A stretch of DNA of 51,759 nt, from assembly GCA_023701285.1 (NCBI GenBank), contig JAMPXH010000015.1:1-51759 (forward strand), written 5' to 3'. The position numbers were made by a program, and so were the translations under genes. Numbering within the stretch: the stretch's first letter is position 1; every line of letters begins with the position of its first letter. The DNA comes from Candidatus Didemnitutus sp. (GTDB lineage Bacteria; Verrucomicrobiota; Verrucomicrobiia; Opitutales; Opitutaceae). Below are positions 17,737 through 27,994 of the stretch, piece by piece. The notes below the pieces were generated by a model. That model was not told the DNA's origin. It ran no database searches and saw only the letters and a list, made by a program, of their open reading frames with translations.

Positions 17737-20700
17737 ATGTCACACCTGCCCCGCATTGGATTCGCGCGCGCCGCCTGTCTCGCCGCGCTGTTTTTCGCCG
17801 TCACGCTCTCCGGCTTTGCCGCCGGTGCGGTTCGCTCCTTCGATGTTCCCGCCGGCGACGCTGCCGCGACGCTGAAGCAGGCGGCGAAGCAGGGCGGCGT
17901 CGAAATCGTCTTTCCGGCTGCGGTCGTTCGCGGCGTGCGGACGGCGCCGGTCAAGGGGGAATTCACGGCGCGCGACGCGATCAGTCTCATGCTGGCCGAC
18001 ACCGAGCTCGTTCTGGTGCAAGACGAGGAAACCGGCGCGCTGACGGTCAACCGGCTTTCCTCGGAAGCAAAAAACGTCCCAAGCCGTCCCGCTGACGCGG
18101 CGACGGCTCCCGCGAACCCGCGCATCGAGGATGGCACCGTCAAGCTGGACACCTTCGAGGTCTTCGGCAGCAAGACGCTGAACATGGATGTGGCGCGCTC
18201 GCGCGACGACGCGTTGCCGTATGTCGTGTTCGATCGCCAATCGATCAACAATTCCGGCGCGACTTCGCTTGAGGAATTTTTTCGTCAGCGGCTGACGATG
18301 GAGTCGACCGCCCTGTCCGAATCGCAAACTACCTCGAATCTCGGCGGGCGCAGCACGATCAATTTGCGCGGCCTCGGAGCGAACCAGACCCTGATCCTCG
18401 TCGACGGTCACCGCATGTCGGGCGTCGTTTCCGTCGGCTCGCCGTCGCAGCCCGACTTGAACGGCATTCCGCTCGCAGCGGTCGAGCGCATCGAGGTGCT
18501 GCCGACCAGCGCCGGCGCCATCTACGGCGGCAACGCCACCGGCGGCGTCGTGAACATCATCCTGCGCCGCGACTACTCCGGCGTGGAGCTGAAGCTCACC
18601 TACGGCAACACCTTCAAAACCGACGCGGCCACGCGTCAGATCGACCTCAGCGCGGGCGCCACGCTGTTCGGCGGCAAAACGAACCTCCTCATCGCCGCCA
18701 GCGCGAGCGATGCCAACCGTCTGCTTGCGCAGGACCGCGATCTGCGCGAACGCGGCCTCGCGCGCATCCTCGCAAACAACCCTGCGTTGATAACGAGCCA
18801 GACCGTGCCGCCTGTCGGCAGCACCTCCAACATCCGCAGCACGAACGGCTCGAATCTCGTGCTCGACGACGGCACCTTGCTCAATTCGCCGATCACCTTC
18901 GTCCCGATCGGCTACGCGGGAGCCTTCGGCGCTGGCGGTGATAACGGCGTGGCGTTCGTGGCCAACGCCGGTCGCTACAATCTGGAGAACGCGCAGACGA
19001 TCACCGGCGGCCAGCGCGCGCTGCTGAGCGCGCCGAAGCGCGAGTCGCTCATGGTCACCGTGCGCCACGAATTTTCGGACAAGCTCCAGGCCTTTCTCGA
19101 AGTCAGCGGCTCCAACAACACCAGCCGTTACCCGAGCGCGAACTCGAACAGCTTCGTGCTGCCCGGCAACAATCCCTTCAATCCCTTCCAGCAGCAGATC
19201 CGCATCACGACCCCCTATTACGGCGTGAATGATCTCGAGGCTTTCACCTCCTCGAAGGACCGCCGGCTCGTCGGCGGCGTGATCGTGCAGCTGCCCGCCG
19301 ACTGGAAAGGCGAAGTCGACTACATCTGGCACGAGGCGACGTTGCTGAACCAGCGCACGATCATGAGCGATGCGGCGCTGACGCAGGCGGGCGCGGGCGT
19401 AACGGCCGGAACGATCAACCTGCTGCGCGACACCATGGCGTATCCGGTCGATTTCCTGCCGTTCTTCGACGAGATCGACGGCGGCCTGCCATCGCGTTCG
19501 ATCAACCGCTCCATTGCGGCGCGCTTCGCCGGCCCGATTGGAAAATTGCCCGCGGGCCAGCCGATTCTCTCCACGCTCGTCGAACACCGTGATCAGCAAT
19601 ACGGCGGCCCCGGCAGCGGCACGGCGGAGCCGCAAACGCAGCGCGTCAAAAGCGCGTATATGGAAACGAAGTTTCCGCTCGTCGCGTCCGATTTCAATTG
19701 GCCGCTCGTGCAGGAACTCGAAGTCCACGTCGCCGCGCGGTGGGATGACTACACCTCGGTCGGGCAGGGGATCGCGACGCCGTTTGGCCCTCCGGGCAGC
19801 GGCACGAACAAATTCGATTCGATCAATCCGTCCGCCGGTCTGCGCTGGGTGCTGAACCCCAGCCTGATGGTCCGCGCCAGCTACGGCACCGGCTTCCTCC
19901 CGCCGAACGTGAACAACATCGCGCCGACAAGCTTCCCCGGTTTCCCGGGCTTCTACCAGGATCCGCTCCGCGGCAATGAATTCGTCGGCTTCTACGACGA
20001 GATCTTCGGCGGCAATCCAAACCTCAAGCCGGAGAAGTCCGAAACCTGGTCCGCCGGTCTCGTGTTCACGCCACCGGAGCTCAAAGGGCTGCGTATCTCG
20101 GCCGATTGGACGCGCATCGAAAAGACCGACAATTTCGGGTCGCCCGACGTGTTCGACGTGCTTGCCAATGAGGCCGCCTACCCCGGACGCATCGTGCGCG
20201 GCCCCGTGCCTCCAGGCGATCCGTTTGGCGTCGGCCCGATCATCGCGATCGACACGAGCCTGATGAACCTGGCACGCGCGATGGTGGAGACCGTGGACCT
20301 CAGCCTCGAATACACGCGCGAACTCCCGTTTGGGCGCGTCGATGTTTTTGCCACGGCCACCTACACCGTGAGCTACGAGACGCAGACGCAGGCGGGCTCG
20401 CCGGTCGTCGAGCGTGTGGGTTTCGCCAACAGCGCGCAATCTGCGGCCGGCGGCGGCGCGTATCCGCTGCGCTGGCGGGGCAACACCGGCGTCACCTGGA
20501 CGCGCGGCCGCCTGCAAGCCGGCTGGTCGCTGCGCTACATCGACGACTACCAGCTCGACACCTTCAGCGCCGCCACGCTGCTCGCCCAGGGCAACGCCGG
20601 CCGCATCGAAGACCAGATCTATCACGACGTTTTCGTCAGCTACACGTTCGGCGCACAAGACAGCACCGCCCGCTGGCGCCAGCTGCTCGCCGGCACGCAG

Positions 20701-20832
20701 CTGCGCCTCGGCGTCCGCAACCTCTTCAACTCCGAGCCGCCCGTCGACGTCAGCAACACCGCGAACTACTACAGCGGCTTCGGCGATCCGCGACTCGCGA
20801 ACTACACCGTGTCCCTCACCCACCGCTTCTAA
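17737..20832 (+). CDS. STN-type TonB-dependent outer-membrane receptor, module 2
   Basis: A 1031-residue TonB-dependent transducer. Signal peptide to about residue 28; STN domain at about 30-105 (VPAGDAAATLKQAAKQGGVE, TAPVKGEFTARDAISLMLAD); linker; TonB-box-like DTFEVFGSK. The plug has RSTINLRGLGANQTLILVDG and RIEVLPTSAGAIYGGNATGG. The barrel includes MVRASYGTGFLPPNVNNIAP and the late strand YTVSLTHRF, with canonical terminal Phe. It is separated from fecR by 180 bp and from the next thioredoxin by 8 bp, so receptor and thioredoxin share a transcript. Ligand unknown. Confidence 0.93.
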   Translation: MSHLPRIGFARAACLAALFFAVTLSGFAAGAVRSFDVPAGDAAATLKQAAKQGGVEIVFPAAVVRGVRTAPVKGEFTARDAISLMLADTELVLVQDEETGALTVNRLSSEAKNVPSRPADAATAPANPRIEDGTVKLDTFEVFGSKTLNMDVARSRDDALPYVVFDRQSINNSGATSLEEFFRQRLTMESTALSESQTTSNLGGRSTINLRGLGANQTLILVDGHRMSGVVSVGSPSQPDLNGIPLAAVERIEVLPTSAGAIYGGNATGGVVNIILRRDYSGVELKLTYGNTFKTDAATRQIDLSAGATLFGGKTNLLIAASASDANRLLAQDRDLRERGLARILANNPALITSQTVPPVGSTSNIRSTNGSNLVLDDGTLLNSPITFVPIGYAGAFGAGGDNGVAFVANAGRYNLENAQTITGGQRALLSAPKRESLMVTVRHEFSDKLQAFLEVSGSNNTSRYPSANSNSFVLPGNNPFNPFQQQIRITTPYYGVNDLEAFTSSKDRRLVGGVIVQLPADWKGEVDYIWHEATLLNQRTIMSDAALTQAGAGVTAGTINLLRDTMAYPVDFLPFFDEIDGGLPSRSINRSIAARFAGPIGKLPAGQPILSTLVEHRDQQYGGPGSGTAEPQTQRVKSAYMETKFPLVASDFNWPLVQELEVHVAARWDDYTSVGQGIATPFGPPGSGTNKFDSINPSAGLRWVLNPSLMVRASYGTGFLPPNVNNIAPTSFPGFPGFYQDPLRGNEFVGFYDEIFGGNPNLKPEKSETWSAGLVFTPPELKGLRISADWTRIEKTDNFGSPDVFDVLANEAAYPGRIVRGPVPPGDPFGVGPIIAIDTSLMNLARAMVETVDLSLEYTRELPFGRVDVFATATYTVSYETQTQAGSPVVERVGFANSAQSAAGGGAYPLRWRGNTGVTWTRGRLQAGWSLRYIDDYQLDTFSAATLLAQGNAGRIEDQIYHDVFVSYTFGAQDSTARWRQLLAGTQLRLGVRNLFNSEPPVDVSNTANYYSGFGDPRLANYTVSLTHRF

Positions 20833-20840
20833 ACCCTTTC

Positions 20841-22043
20841 ATGAAATCGTTTCTGACCGCCTTTCTTTGTCTCTCCTTTCTGAGCGCGACAGCCTTCGCC
20901 GCCGCCCCGGCCGGTCCGGCCGCCTCGGGCAGCGAGGCCGACCAGGCCTGGGCCAAGCTGGAAAAAACGCTGCAAAGCGGTCCCGGCCCCGGCGGCAGCA
21001 CGCCGGAGGACCGCTTCGTCGCGATCTTCGTCAACATCACGGATTACCTGCGCCTCGCGCAGGATTTCTTCACGCAGCATGCCAGCGACCCGCGGCGTTG
21101 GCGTGCCTTCCTCACGGCGAAGGATTTCTACGGCGCGACGCTCAACATGCTCGAACAGCAGGACGCGGCGACACGCCAGCGCGTCGACGCCATCCTCTCG
21201 GCCGCGGAGCGTGAAGCGTGGTCGGCGCGCATCGCCGGCTGGGAGCGCGCGTTCAACACCGCCGTCGATGTGCCGGCCGACGTGCGTTACCAGGCGGAGA
21301 TTGCCGGCTGGTTCGAACAGTCCTTCGCGCTGATGAACCAGAAGCTCGCCGAAGACGCCTCCGCTTGGTCCGGCATCCGCCGCGAACTCGACCGGCTCGC
21401 CCTCAAGTTCAGCGACCTGCCCGAAACCGGCGACCTCGTGAAGCATTACACCCGGATTCGTTTCGCGGAGGGCAAGGACACGACCGTGCGCCGCGCCGAG
21501 CTGCAATCCCTCGCGGCGCTCGACAACCGCCACGTCAGCGCAGCCGCGCGCGAGCAACTGCAGTTCCTCGATCTCGCGAAGAGTCCGCTCGAACTCGCGT
21601 TCACCGCCGCCGACGGCCGCGAAGTCGACCTGAAGAAGCTGCGCGGGAAAGTCGTGCTGATCGATTTCTGGGCGACGTGGTGCATGCCGTGCATCGAGGA
21701 GATCCCCACGATCAAGAAGGTCTACGCCCAGTATCACGATCAGGGCTTCGAAGTGGTCGGCATCACGCTCGAAAACCCAAGCTTAGGTCCGAAAGACACG
21801 GAAGAGCAGAAGGCAAAGAAGCTCGCGGCCGCGCGCGAGAAGATGCTCGCCTTCACGCGCAAGCACGAGATGCCCTGGCCGCAGCATTTCGACGGCAAGT
21901 GGTGGAAGAATGACATCGCCCGCCGCTACGCGATCGACGCGATCCCCGCGATGTTCCTCCTCGATCGCGAAGGCCTCCTCGTCAGCACCAACGCCCGCGG
22001 CGAGAAGCTCGAAGCCGAAGTGAAGCGCCTCCTCGGACTTTGA
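20841..22043 (+). CDS. Secreted TlpA-like thioredoxin, module 2
   Basis: A 400-residue exported redoxin with signal peptide (MKSFLTAFLCLSFLSATAFA), an alpha-helical N-terminal domain of about 240 residues and a TlpA-like domain. The active site is FWATWCMPCIEEIPTIKKVY (Cys281, Cys284), followed by AIPAMFLLDREGLLVSTNAR. Its layout matches the module 1 thioredoxin throughout, including KLEAEVKRLLGL at the C-terminus of both. The 8-bp gap after the receptor stop means the two are co-expressed, the strongest evidence in the window that receptor and thioredoxin act in one process. Likely reduced by a DsbD-type protein. Confidence 0.92.
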   Translation: MKSFLTAFLCLSFLSATAFAAAPAGPAASGSEADQAWAKLEKTLQSGPGPGGSTPEDRFVAIFVNITDYLRLAQDFFTQHASDPRRWRAFLTAKDFYGATLNMLEQQDAATRQRVDAILSAAEREAWSARIAGWERAFNTAVDVPADVRYQAEIAGWFEQSFALMNQKLAEDASAWSGIRRELDRLALKFSDLPETGDLVKHYTRIRFAEGKDTTVRRAELQSLAALDNRHVSAAAREQLQFLDLAKSPLELAFTAADGREVDLKKLRGKVVLIDFWATWCMPCIEEIPTIKKVYAQYHDQGFEVVGITLENPSLGPKDTEEQKAKKLAAAREKMLAFTRKHEMPWPQHFDGKWWKNDIARRYAIDAIPAMFLLDREGLLVSTNARGEKLEAEVKRLLGL

Positions 22044-22154
22044 GCGCAGGGTCGCCGGCTCGCGGCGCACACCGGGCGTGGCCTGGTTCGTGGTGCCGCG
22101 CGGCCGCCTCCACTCGCGGCTTGTTTTATCCCCGGCGGGGAATTTCTTCCGCGC

Positions 22155-22871
22155 ATGTCCCAAACGCCGCCCCCCGTTGGCTTCGATGCGCAAAACGCCG
22201 CCGCTTACGATGACCGCTTTGCGAAGATCAGCGCGCTCAGGGAGTCGCTGTTGTTGCAGACACGCGCGGTGCTCGGCGACCTGCCGGCCGAGGCTCGCAT
22301 CCTGTGTGTCGGTGCCGGGACCGGTCACGAAGTGCAGGCCTTGGCGACTCATTTCCCGAATTGGAGGTTCACCGTCGTCGAGCCCTCGGCCCCGATGATG
22401 GCGCTTTGTCGTCGGCGCGCCGAGGAGCAGGGGTGGACGGATCGGTGCCTGTTTCATTCCGGCTACCTCGACTCGCTCCCGCCGGTGCCGCCGCACCATG
22501 CGGCCACCAGTCTGCTCGTATCCCATTTTCTGGTTTCGCCCGAGAAGCGCCGGGAGTTCTTCCGCCAGATCGCGATCCGACTGCGCGATGAGGGCCGGTT
22601 GGTGGTGGCCGACTTGTCCGGCGACCGGTCGACGTCGTCCCACGCCCGCTTGGAGGCGGTGTGGTTTCGACTGATGGAGATTGCCGGGGCTGCGCCGGAA
22701 CAGCACGAGAAAACGCGGGAGGCTTGGCGGAGGGATGTCGGCTTCCTCCCGGTTCCGGAGCTCGAGTCGCTCATCGGATCCGCCGGGTTCGGCGCGCCGC
22801 AGTTGTTTTCCCAGTCGCTCCTCATCCGCGCTTGGTTCGCGGAGGTTGAAAGGGAAAGAGCCCAGGGATGA
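22155..22871 (+). CDS. Class I SAM-dependent methyltransferase
   Basis: A 238-residue cytoplasmic methyltransferase. It opens with FDAQNAAAYDDRFAKISALR, typical of small-molecule methyltransferases. Motif I is RILCVGAGTGHEVQALA, with an acidic residue after the second strand (FTVVEPSAPMMAL). A later strand motif is GRLVVADLSGD. No substrate-specific feature is visible. It lies between module 2 and module 3, 111 bp after the thioredoxin, and may be unrelated to them. Its gap to the next sigma gene contains an AAAAA-N5-ACCCGGG motif also found before the LuxR-type gene. Confidence 0.9.
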   Translation: MSQTPPPVGFDAQNAAAYDDRFAKISALRESLLLQTRAVLGDLPAEARILCVGAGTGHEVQALATHFPNWRFTVVEPSAPMMALCRRRAEEQGWTDRCLFHSGYLDSLPPVPPHHAATSLLVSHFLVSPEKRREFFRQIAIRLRDEGRLVVADLSGDRSTSSHARLEAVWFRLMEIAGAAPEQHEKTREAWRRDVGFLPVPELESLIGSAGFGAPQLFSQSLLIRAWFAEVERERAQG

Positions 22872-22940
22872 CGGGGGATTGGAATTGCTCTGTTCGTGCT
22901 AAGACGGACGTGTCGGCGCTTTCCATTAAGGCCGGCCTCA

Positions 22941-22957
22941 AAAAACTCCCACCCGGG
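22941..22957 (+). promoter_or_regulatory. Shared upstream motif AAAAA-N5-ACCCGGG
   Basis: AAAAA (22941-22945), 5-nt spacer, ACCCGGG (22951-22957), ending 54 bp before the module 3 sigma start. Matches the motif at 9085-9101 with identical spacing. Confidence 0.3.
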
Positions 22958-23011
22958 TAAAAGGCCTCGACTTGCGCCGGCGGCGGGCGTGGCTTGGGCA
23001 CTGTCCCCGCC

Positions 23012-23542
23012 GTGAGTTCCGAGTCCGACGAGATTTCCCGTTGGTTTGCCGCCGAGGTGCAACCGCACGAGGCGGCGCTGCGAACCTGGCTGCGCGGGCA
23101 GTTCCCGCAACTGACCGACGCGGACGACATCGTGCAGGAGGCCTTCGCGCGCGTGCTGCGCGCCCGCGAGCGCGGCGCCGTGCAGACGCCGCGCGCCCTG
23201 CTCTTCACCGCCGCCCGGCACGTGGCGATCGACCAGCTGCGGCGGAACAAGATCGTCACCTTCGAGCCGTTAACGGAAAGCCCGGCGTCGCCCGTCTTTT
23301 ATGACGACGGCCCGGGTGTCGCGGAGAGCGCCGCCCACCGTCAGGAACTCGAAATCTTGACCCACGCCATCCAATCCCTGCCCGACCGCTGCCGCCAGGT
23401 GCTCACCCTGCGGAAGATCTACGGCATGGCCCAGAAGGAGATCGCCGCCGAGCTTGGCATCTCCGAGCACACGGTCGAGGTCCATGTCGCCAACGGCATG
23501 CGCCGCTGCGCCGACTATCTCGCCCGTCACGGTCTGCCCTGA
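23012..23542 (+). CDS. ECF sigma factor, module 3 (FecI-like)
   Basis: A 176-residue ECF sigma factor from the GTG at 23012. This start gives the same length and N-terminal register (SRWFAAEVQPHEAALRTWLR) as the module 1 sigma; a TTG at 22994 is possible. Region 2: FPQLTDADDIVQEAFARVLR and ALLFTAARHVAIDQLRRNKI. Region 4: THAIQSLPDRCRQVLTLRKI then MAQKEIAAELGISEHTVEVH. The gap to its fecR is 8 bp. Expected to drive the third receptor and the long thioredoxin. Confidence 0.92.
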   Translation: MSSESDEISRWFAAEVQPHEAALRTWLRGQFPQLTDADDIVQEAFARVLRARERGAVQTPRALLFTAARHVAIDQLRRNKIVTFEPLTESPASPVFYDDGPGVAESAAHRQELEILTHAIQSLPDRCRQVLTLRKIYGMAQKEIAAELGISEHTVEVHVANGMRRCADYLARHGLP

Positions 23543-23550
23543 CACCCCGC

Positions 23551-24582
23551 ATGCGTCCCCCTGCTGAATCTTCCCCCACCTCCTCCGCGCCCGATCCGAT
23601 CGCGGAAGCCGCCGCCGCATGGCTGGCCCGGCGCGATCGCGGCTTCACCGCGGCCGAGCAGGATGCCTATTTGCAATGGCTGCGCGAGGACGCGCGGCAC
23701 AGCGCCGCCGTCGTCCGTCTCGAAGCGGCCTGGCGTGCGCTGGATCAGTTGCAGGAGTGGCGCCCCGCGCACAGCGACCGGCCCAACCCCGATCTGCTGG
23801 CTGTCCGTTCCTCGCGCCGCCTCTGGCGCTGGCTGGCTCCGCTGGCCGTGGCGGCGGCGGTGGCGCTCGGTTTCCTCGCCTGGGCTCCGCTCCACGACGG
23901 CGCCGGCACCACGCGCGTCGTGCGGCACTCGGAGGTGCGCACGTTGCCCGACGGCACCGTGGTGGAGCTGAACAAAGGCGCGGAGATCGCGCTCGATTTC
24001 TCGGGCCCCGAGCGGCTCGTGCAACTGCTGCGCGGCGAGGCGCATTTCACCGTGGCCAAGCTCGGCCCCGACCGTCCTTTCGTCGTCACCGCTGGCAACG
24101 TGCGCGTGCGCGCCGTCGGCACGGTTTTCAACGTCCGCCTGCAAGGCGATGCCGTCGACGTGCTCGTGACCGAGGGCAAGGTCCGCATCGATCCGCCCAA
24201 GCCCGCCGATCCCGGTTTCCCGCTCGTGCTCAACGCCGCGATGCTCGTCGCCGGCGAGCGCGCGTCCGTCAACCTCGCCGAGCCCACGCCCGCGCCGCCG
24301 ACCGTCGTCGCCGCCACGCCGGGCGAGATCGAGGACACGCTCGCGTGGCAGGGCCTGCGCCTGGAGTTCGACGCCACGCCGCTGGCGGAGGCGATCGCGC
24401 AGTTCAACCGCCACGGCGAAGCCACGCTCGTCATCGCCGACAGCGAGCTCGCCTCGCTGCGCATCGGCGGCAATTTCCGCGCGGACAACGCCGCGGCCTT
24501 CGTGCGCCTGCTCGAATCGGGCTTCAACGTCAGCGTCGAGCCCGACGACCGCGGGCGCCTCGTGTTGCGCGCGTTGCGCTGA
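23551..24582 (+). CDS. FecR-family anti-sigma/transducer, module 3
   Basis: A 343-residue transducer with the same plan as its two paralogues: DUF4880 (AAAAWLARRDRGFTAAEQDA), one TM helix at about residues 92-112, FecR domain (LPDGTVVELNKGAEIALDFS, VRVRAVGTVFNVRLQGDAVD, VLVTEGKVRIDPPK) and C-terminal DUF4974-like region (LRLEFDATPLAEAIAQFNRH, FRADNAAAFVRLLESGFNV). It would respond to the STN domain of the receptor at 24714. If that receptor is truncated as the sequence implies, this FecR and its sigma may be locked in one state. Confidence 0.91.
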   Translation: MRPPAESSPTSSAPDPIAEAAAAWLARRDRGFTAAEQDAYLQWLREDARHSAAVVRLEAAWRALDQLQEWRPAHSDRPNPDLLAVRSSRRLWRWLAPLAVAAAVALGFLAWAPLHDGAGTTRVVRHSEVRTLPDGTVVELNKGAEIALDFSGPERLVQLLRGEAHFTVAKLGPDRPFVVTAGNVRVRAVGTVFNVRLQGDAVDVLVTEGKVRIDPPKPADPGFPLVLNAAMLVAGERASVNLAEPTPAPPTVVAATPGEIEDTLAWQGLRLEFDATPLAEAIAQFNRHGEATLVIADSELASLRIGGNFRADNAAAFVRLLESGFNVSVEPDDRGRLVLRALR

Positions 24583-24713
24583 CCGGGGCCCGGCCGGACT
24601 TATGACGTGCCCCGGCGCTGCGCCGGTCCCGCGGGACTAATGGAAATGCGCGCGCCGTCCGTCGCTCCCCGTATCCGGCTTTGTTTCCCGCACCGGTCAC
24701 CTACGCACACCAC

Positions 24714-27700
24714 ATGAATACCCCCCGTCCTCTGTCCACGCTGCGGCGTCGCCTGCGCGCCGCGCTCATGCTGACGTTGCTCGCCACGCTGCCGTGGGGC
24801 GCGTCGGCGGCCGAATCGGCCCGCCAGAATTACCAGCTGCCCGCCGGCGATGCGGCGTCCACGCTGCGCGCCTTCTCCAAGCAATCGGGCGAACAGATCG
24901 TCTATCCCGTCGACGCCGTGCGCGGCGTGCGGACGCAGGCGGTGAGCGGCGAACTCGGCGCGCGCGAGGCGCTGGAGCGGATGCTCGACGGCACGGGACT
25001 CGTGGTCGTGCAGGATTCCGCCACCGGCGCGCTGGCGGTGCAGACGCGCGAGGCCGCGGAGCGCAACGCGCAGACCATGCCGGCCACGGACCTCCGTCCG
25101 GCCGTGAAGCTGGCGGAATACCGCGTGCTCGGCACCCGCATCCGGCAGACGGAGACCGCGGGACCTTCGCCGGTGAGCGTCTATGACGCCGACTACATCC
25201 GCGCGACCGGTGCGCTGACGCTGGCCGATTTCTTAAATTACCTGCCGCAGAACTACGCGGGCATCTCCGCCGGCCGCAACAGCGCGCCGAACGAGCTGAA
25301 CCCGGAGTTCGGCCAGCGCACCGAGAATTTCTTCCCGGCCACCAACCTCATCACCGGTGCGGCGTCCGCGCCGCCGGGGCAGACCGGCGTGTCCGGCGTC
25401 AGCCTGCGCGGTCTGGGCTCCGGCTCGACGCTCGTGCTCGTCGACGGCCGCCGGGCGGCGCAGTCGGGCGCGGGCAACCGCGGCTCGGATTCGCGGCAGG
25501 GTTTCGTCGACCTCAACACGATCCCCTTCGGCATGGTCGAGCGCATCGAGATCAGCACGGACGGGGCCTCGGCCATCTACGGCGCCGATGCGGTGGCGGG
25601 CGTCATCAACATCGTGCTCAAGAAGAACTGGGTCGGCAACGAGATCGTCGCCAGCTTCAAGGGCGCCTTCCACGGCGGCGGGCGTGAGCGCGAGATCACG
25701 GCGCTGACGGGTTTCTCGCGCGGCAAGCTGCGCGGCACCGCCTCGGTCTCGTATTACGACCGCGCGGACCTGAAGGCCTCGCAGCGCAATTTCTCCAAGA
25801 ACCAGGACCATCGCGGTATCATCGCCGGCTACGACGCGAGCGGGAATCCGGTGATGGGCCGCGACCTGCGTCTCAACTGGGGCTACCCCTCCGTCGTCCA
25901 GGCCCGCACCGGCATGCTCACGGGCTTCTTCCGTCCCGATGGCGTGACGCCCACCAACGTGGCGCTCACCCCGGAAGGCTACGCGACGACCCCGCCGCTG
26001 AGCGCTTTCACCGGCGTCGGCCCCGTGCCGCCCAACACGAATGTCTTCGCGACGCAGCAGCGCCGCGGCAACACCTCGGAGTTTCTTGATCTGATCCCTT
26101 CGTCCGAGCGCTACAGCTTTGCGGGCAACTTCGATTACACCTTCCACGACAACCTCGATGCCTACGCGAAGTATAGCTACACCGACACGCGCGGGCTCTT
26201 CAACACGCAGCCGGCCGTGTCCTCGGCCGCGACTTCCTCGGGCTTCGGCAACGTCGCCACGATCGTGCCCGCCGCCTACAATCCCTTCGGGCAGGACGTC
26301 GCGGTCGGCATGATTCACTACGAGTTCGGCTCGATCTGGCAGAAGACCAAGACGCAGGCGCACAGCGCGGTATTCGGCCTGCGCGGCCGGATAGGCCAGA
26401 GCTGGGAGTGGGACAGCGGCATCGGTTACCAACACCAGAGCAGCCACCAGCTGCGTCGCGACTTCAACCCCGCCGGCATCACCGCCGCGCTGAACACCGC
26501 CGACGATGCGGTGCGCATCAACCCCTTCATCGATGCGCGGGTGGCCGGCTACACGCAGGTCGACCGTTACGAGCGCCTCGCGGTCTATCCGACCGTCGAT
26601 GCGGAGTCCTCGCTGTTCGACTGGGACTTCGACGCCAACGGCGACCTCTTCGACGTCCCGGGCGGCACGGTGCGGGCGGCCTTCGGCGGCGCTTACAGCC
26701 ACGCCGAAAACGAGAACGTCGCCGTGAACTACTCGAACGCGGCGACTCCGGTCGCGTCGACGTCCGCGGTGGTGGGCAAGCGCAACAGCTACGCCTTTTT
26801 CAGCGAGGTTTCCGTGCCGGTCTTCGGCAAGGCGAACTCCCTTCCGCTCCTGAAGCGTTTCGATATCCAGCTCGCCGGCCGCTACGAGGACTATGACCGG
26901 GCCGGCAATACCTTCGTGCCGAAATACGGCATTTCCTGGGCCCCGGTGCAGTCGCTCCTGTTCCGCGCCAGCTACTCCGAGGGCTTCCGCGCGCCCGGTC
27001 TCACCGAGTATCAGGTGGCCACTGCCATCTCCACCGGCTCCGTGCTCGACCCGAAACGCACGCCGACGAACACCACCGGCGTCTCGCTGACCCGCGGCTC
27101 AAACGGCAACGTCCAGCCGGAGACCTCGAAGAACGAGTTCTACGGCTTGGTGTTCGAGCCGGAGTTCCTGAAGGGTTTCAACTTCCAGGTGAATTACTAC
27201 CGGACGACGCAGGAAAACGTCATCCAGCTCCTCGGCGCCCAAGCCATCGTCAACAACGAGGCCCTCTTCGCCGATCGCATCACGCGCGCCGCCCCCGACG
27301 CCAACGACGTCACGTTGAACCAGCCCGGGCGCATCACCGCCATCGACCAGACCTTCGTCAACTTCGGCGAGGTCGTGAACCACAGCCTCGACTTCGTCGT
27401 CGACTACCGCATCCCGCAGAATTCCACCGGTCGCTGGATTCTCAGCCTCGCTTCGACGCGCACGCTCAAGTCAACTCGCCAGCTCGCCCCCGGCGCCCCG
27501 CCGGTCGTGGACGAGGACGACACCTACGCGCCGCCGAAGTGGAAGCACACCGCCTCCGTCCTGTGGACGGGCGGAAACTGGAACGGTTCGGTGTTCGTCA
27601 GCTACATGGATGGCTTCAAGACCAACCAGTCGGGCAACTCGCTCACATGGACCTATCCCGTGCCTTCGGTCTAGAAGGTCGACCTGCGCGGCGGTTACAC

Positions 27701-27878
27701 GTTCAAGGACGGCGTCTGGCGCGGCTACGCCAAGAATCTCCAAATCCAGGCCGGCATCGGCAACGTCTTCGACAAGGAGCCGCCCTTCTCCGACACCGTC
27801 TTCGGCTACAACGGCGGCCTGCACAGCCAGTATGCGATCGGCCGCACCTACGAACTGTCGTTCCGTCTCCCCTTCTGA
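24714..27878 (+). pseudogene. STN-type TonB-dependent receptor, module 3, interrupted by in-frame TAG
   Basis: Receptor gene starting at ATG 24714: signal peptide to about residue 33, STN domain (QLPAGDAASTLRAFSKQSGE, TQAVSGELGAREALERMLDG), TonB-box-like EYRVLGTRI, plug (VSLRGLGSGSTLVLVDGRRA, RIEISTDGASAIYGADAVAG) and beta-barrel (LFRASYSEGFRAPGLTEYQV). Codon 987 is TAG (27672-27674). The same frame then continues for 67 codons of perfect receptor C-terminus (LQIQAGIGNVFDKEPP ... YELSFRLPF) to a natural TGA at 27876-27878. The expected residue at the TAG could be Gln (CAG). Translation stopping at TAG gives 986 residues without the terminal strands and Phe needed for BAM-dependent assembly. 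A recent nonsense mutation, read-through or sequencing error are all possible. Confidence 0.85.
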
Positions 27879-27994
27879 TCCGTCCGCCCAATCCCTCATC
27901 TCCGCGACCCGTCGCGCTCCGGCGGGTCGCGTTTCTGCTCTTCTGCCTCATCTTCGTCTCCCGCGCGCCGATGCGCGTCGTTTCCTCCTTTCCT

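Noticed and set aside
27675-27878. A separate small gene after the TAG
   Set aside because: No start codon or ribosome site fits, and the sequence is the missing C-terminus of the receptor in the same frame.
27539-27994. Upstream extension of the polythioredoxin reading frame across the receptor 3 C-terminus
   Set aside because: The added sequence is an out-of-frame reading of the receptor tail and intergenic DNA. A good signal peptide begins at 27995.
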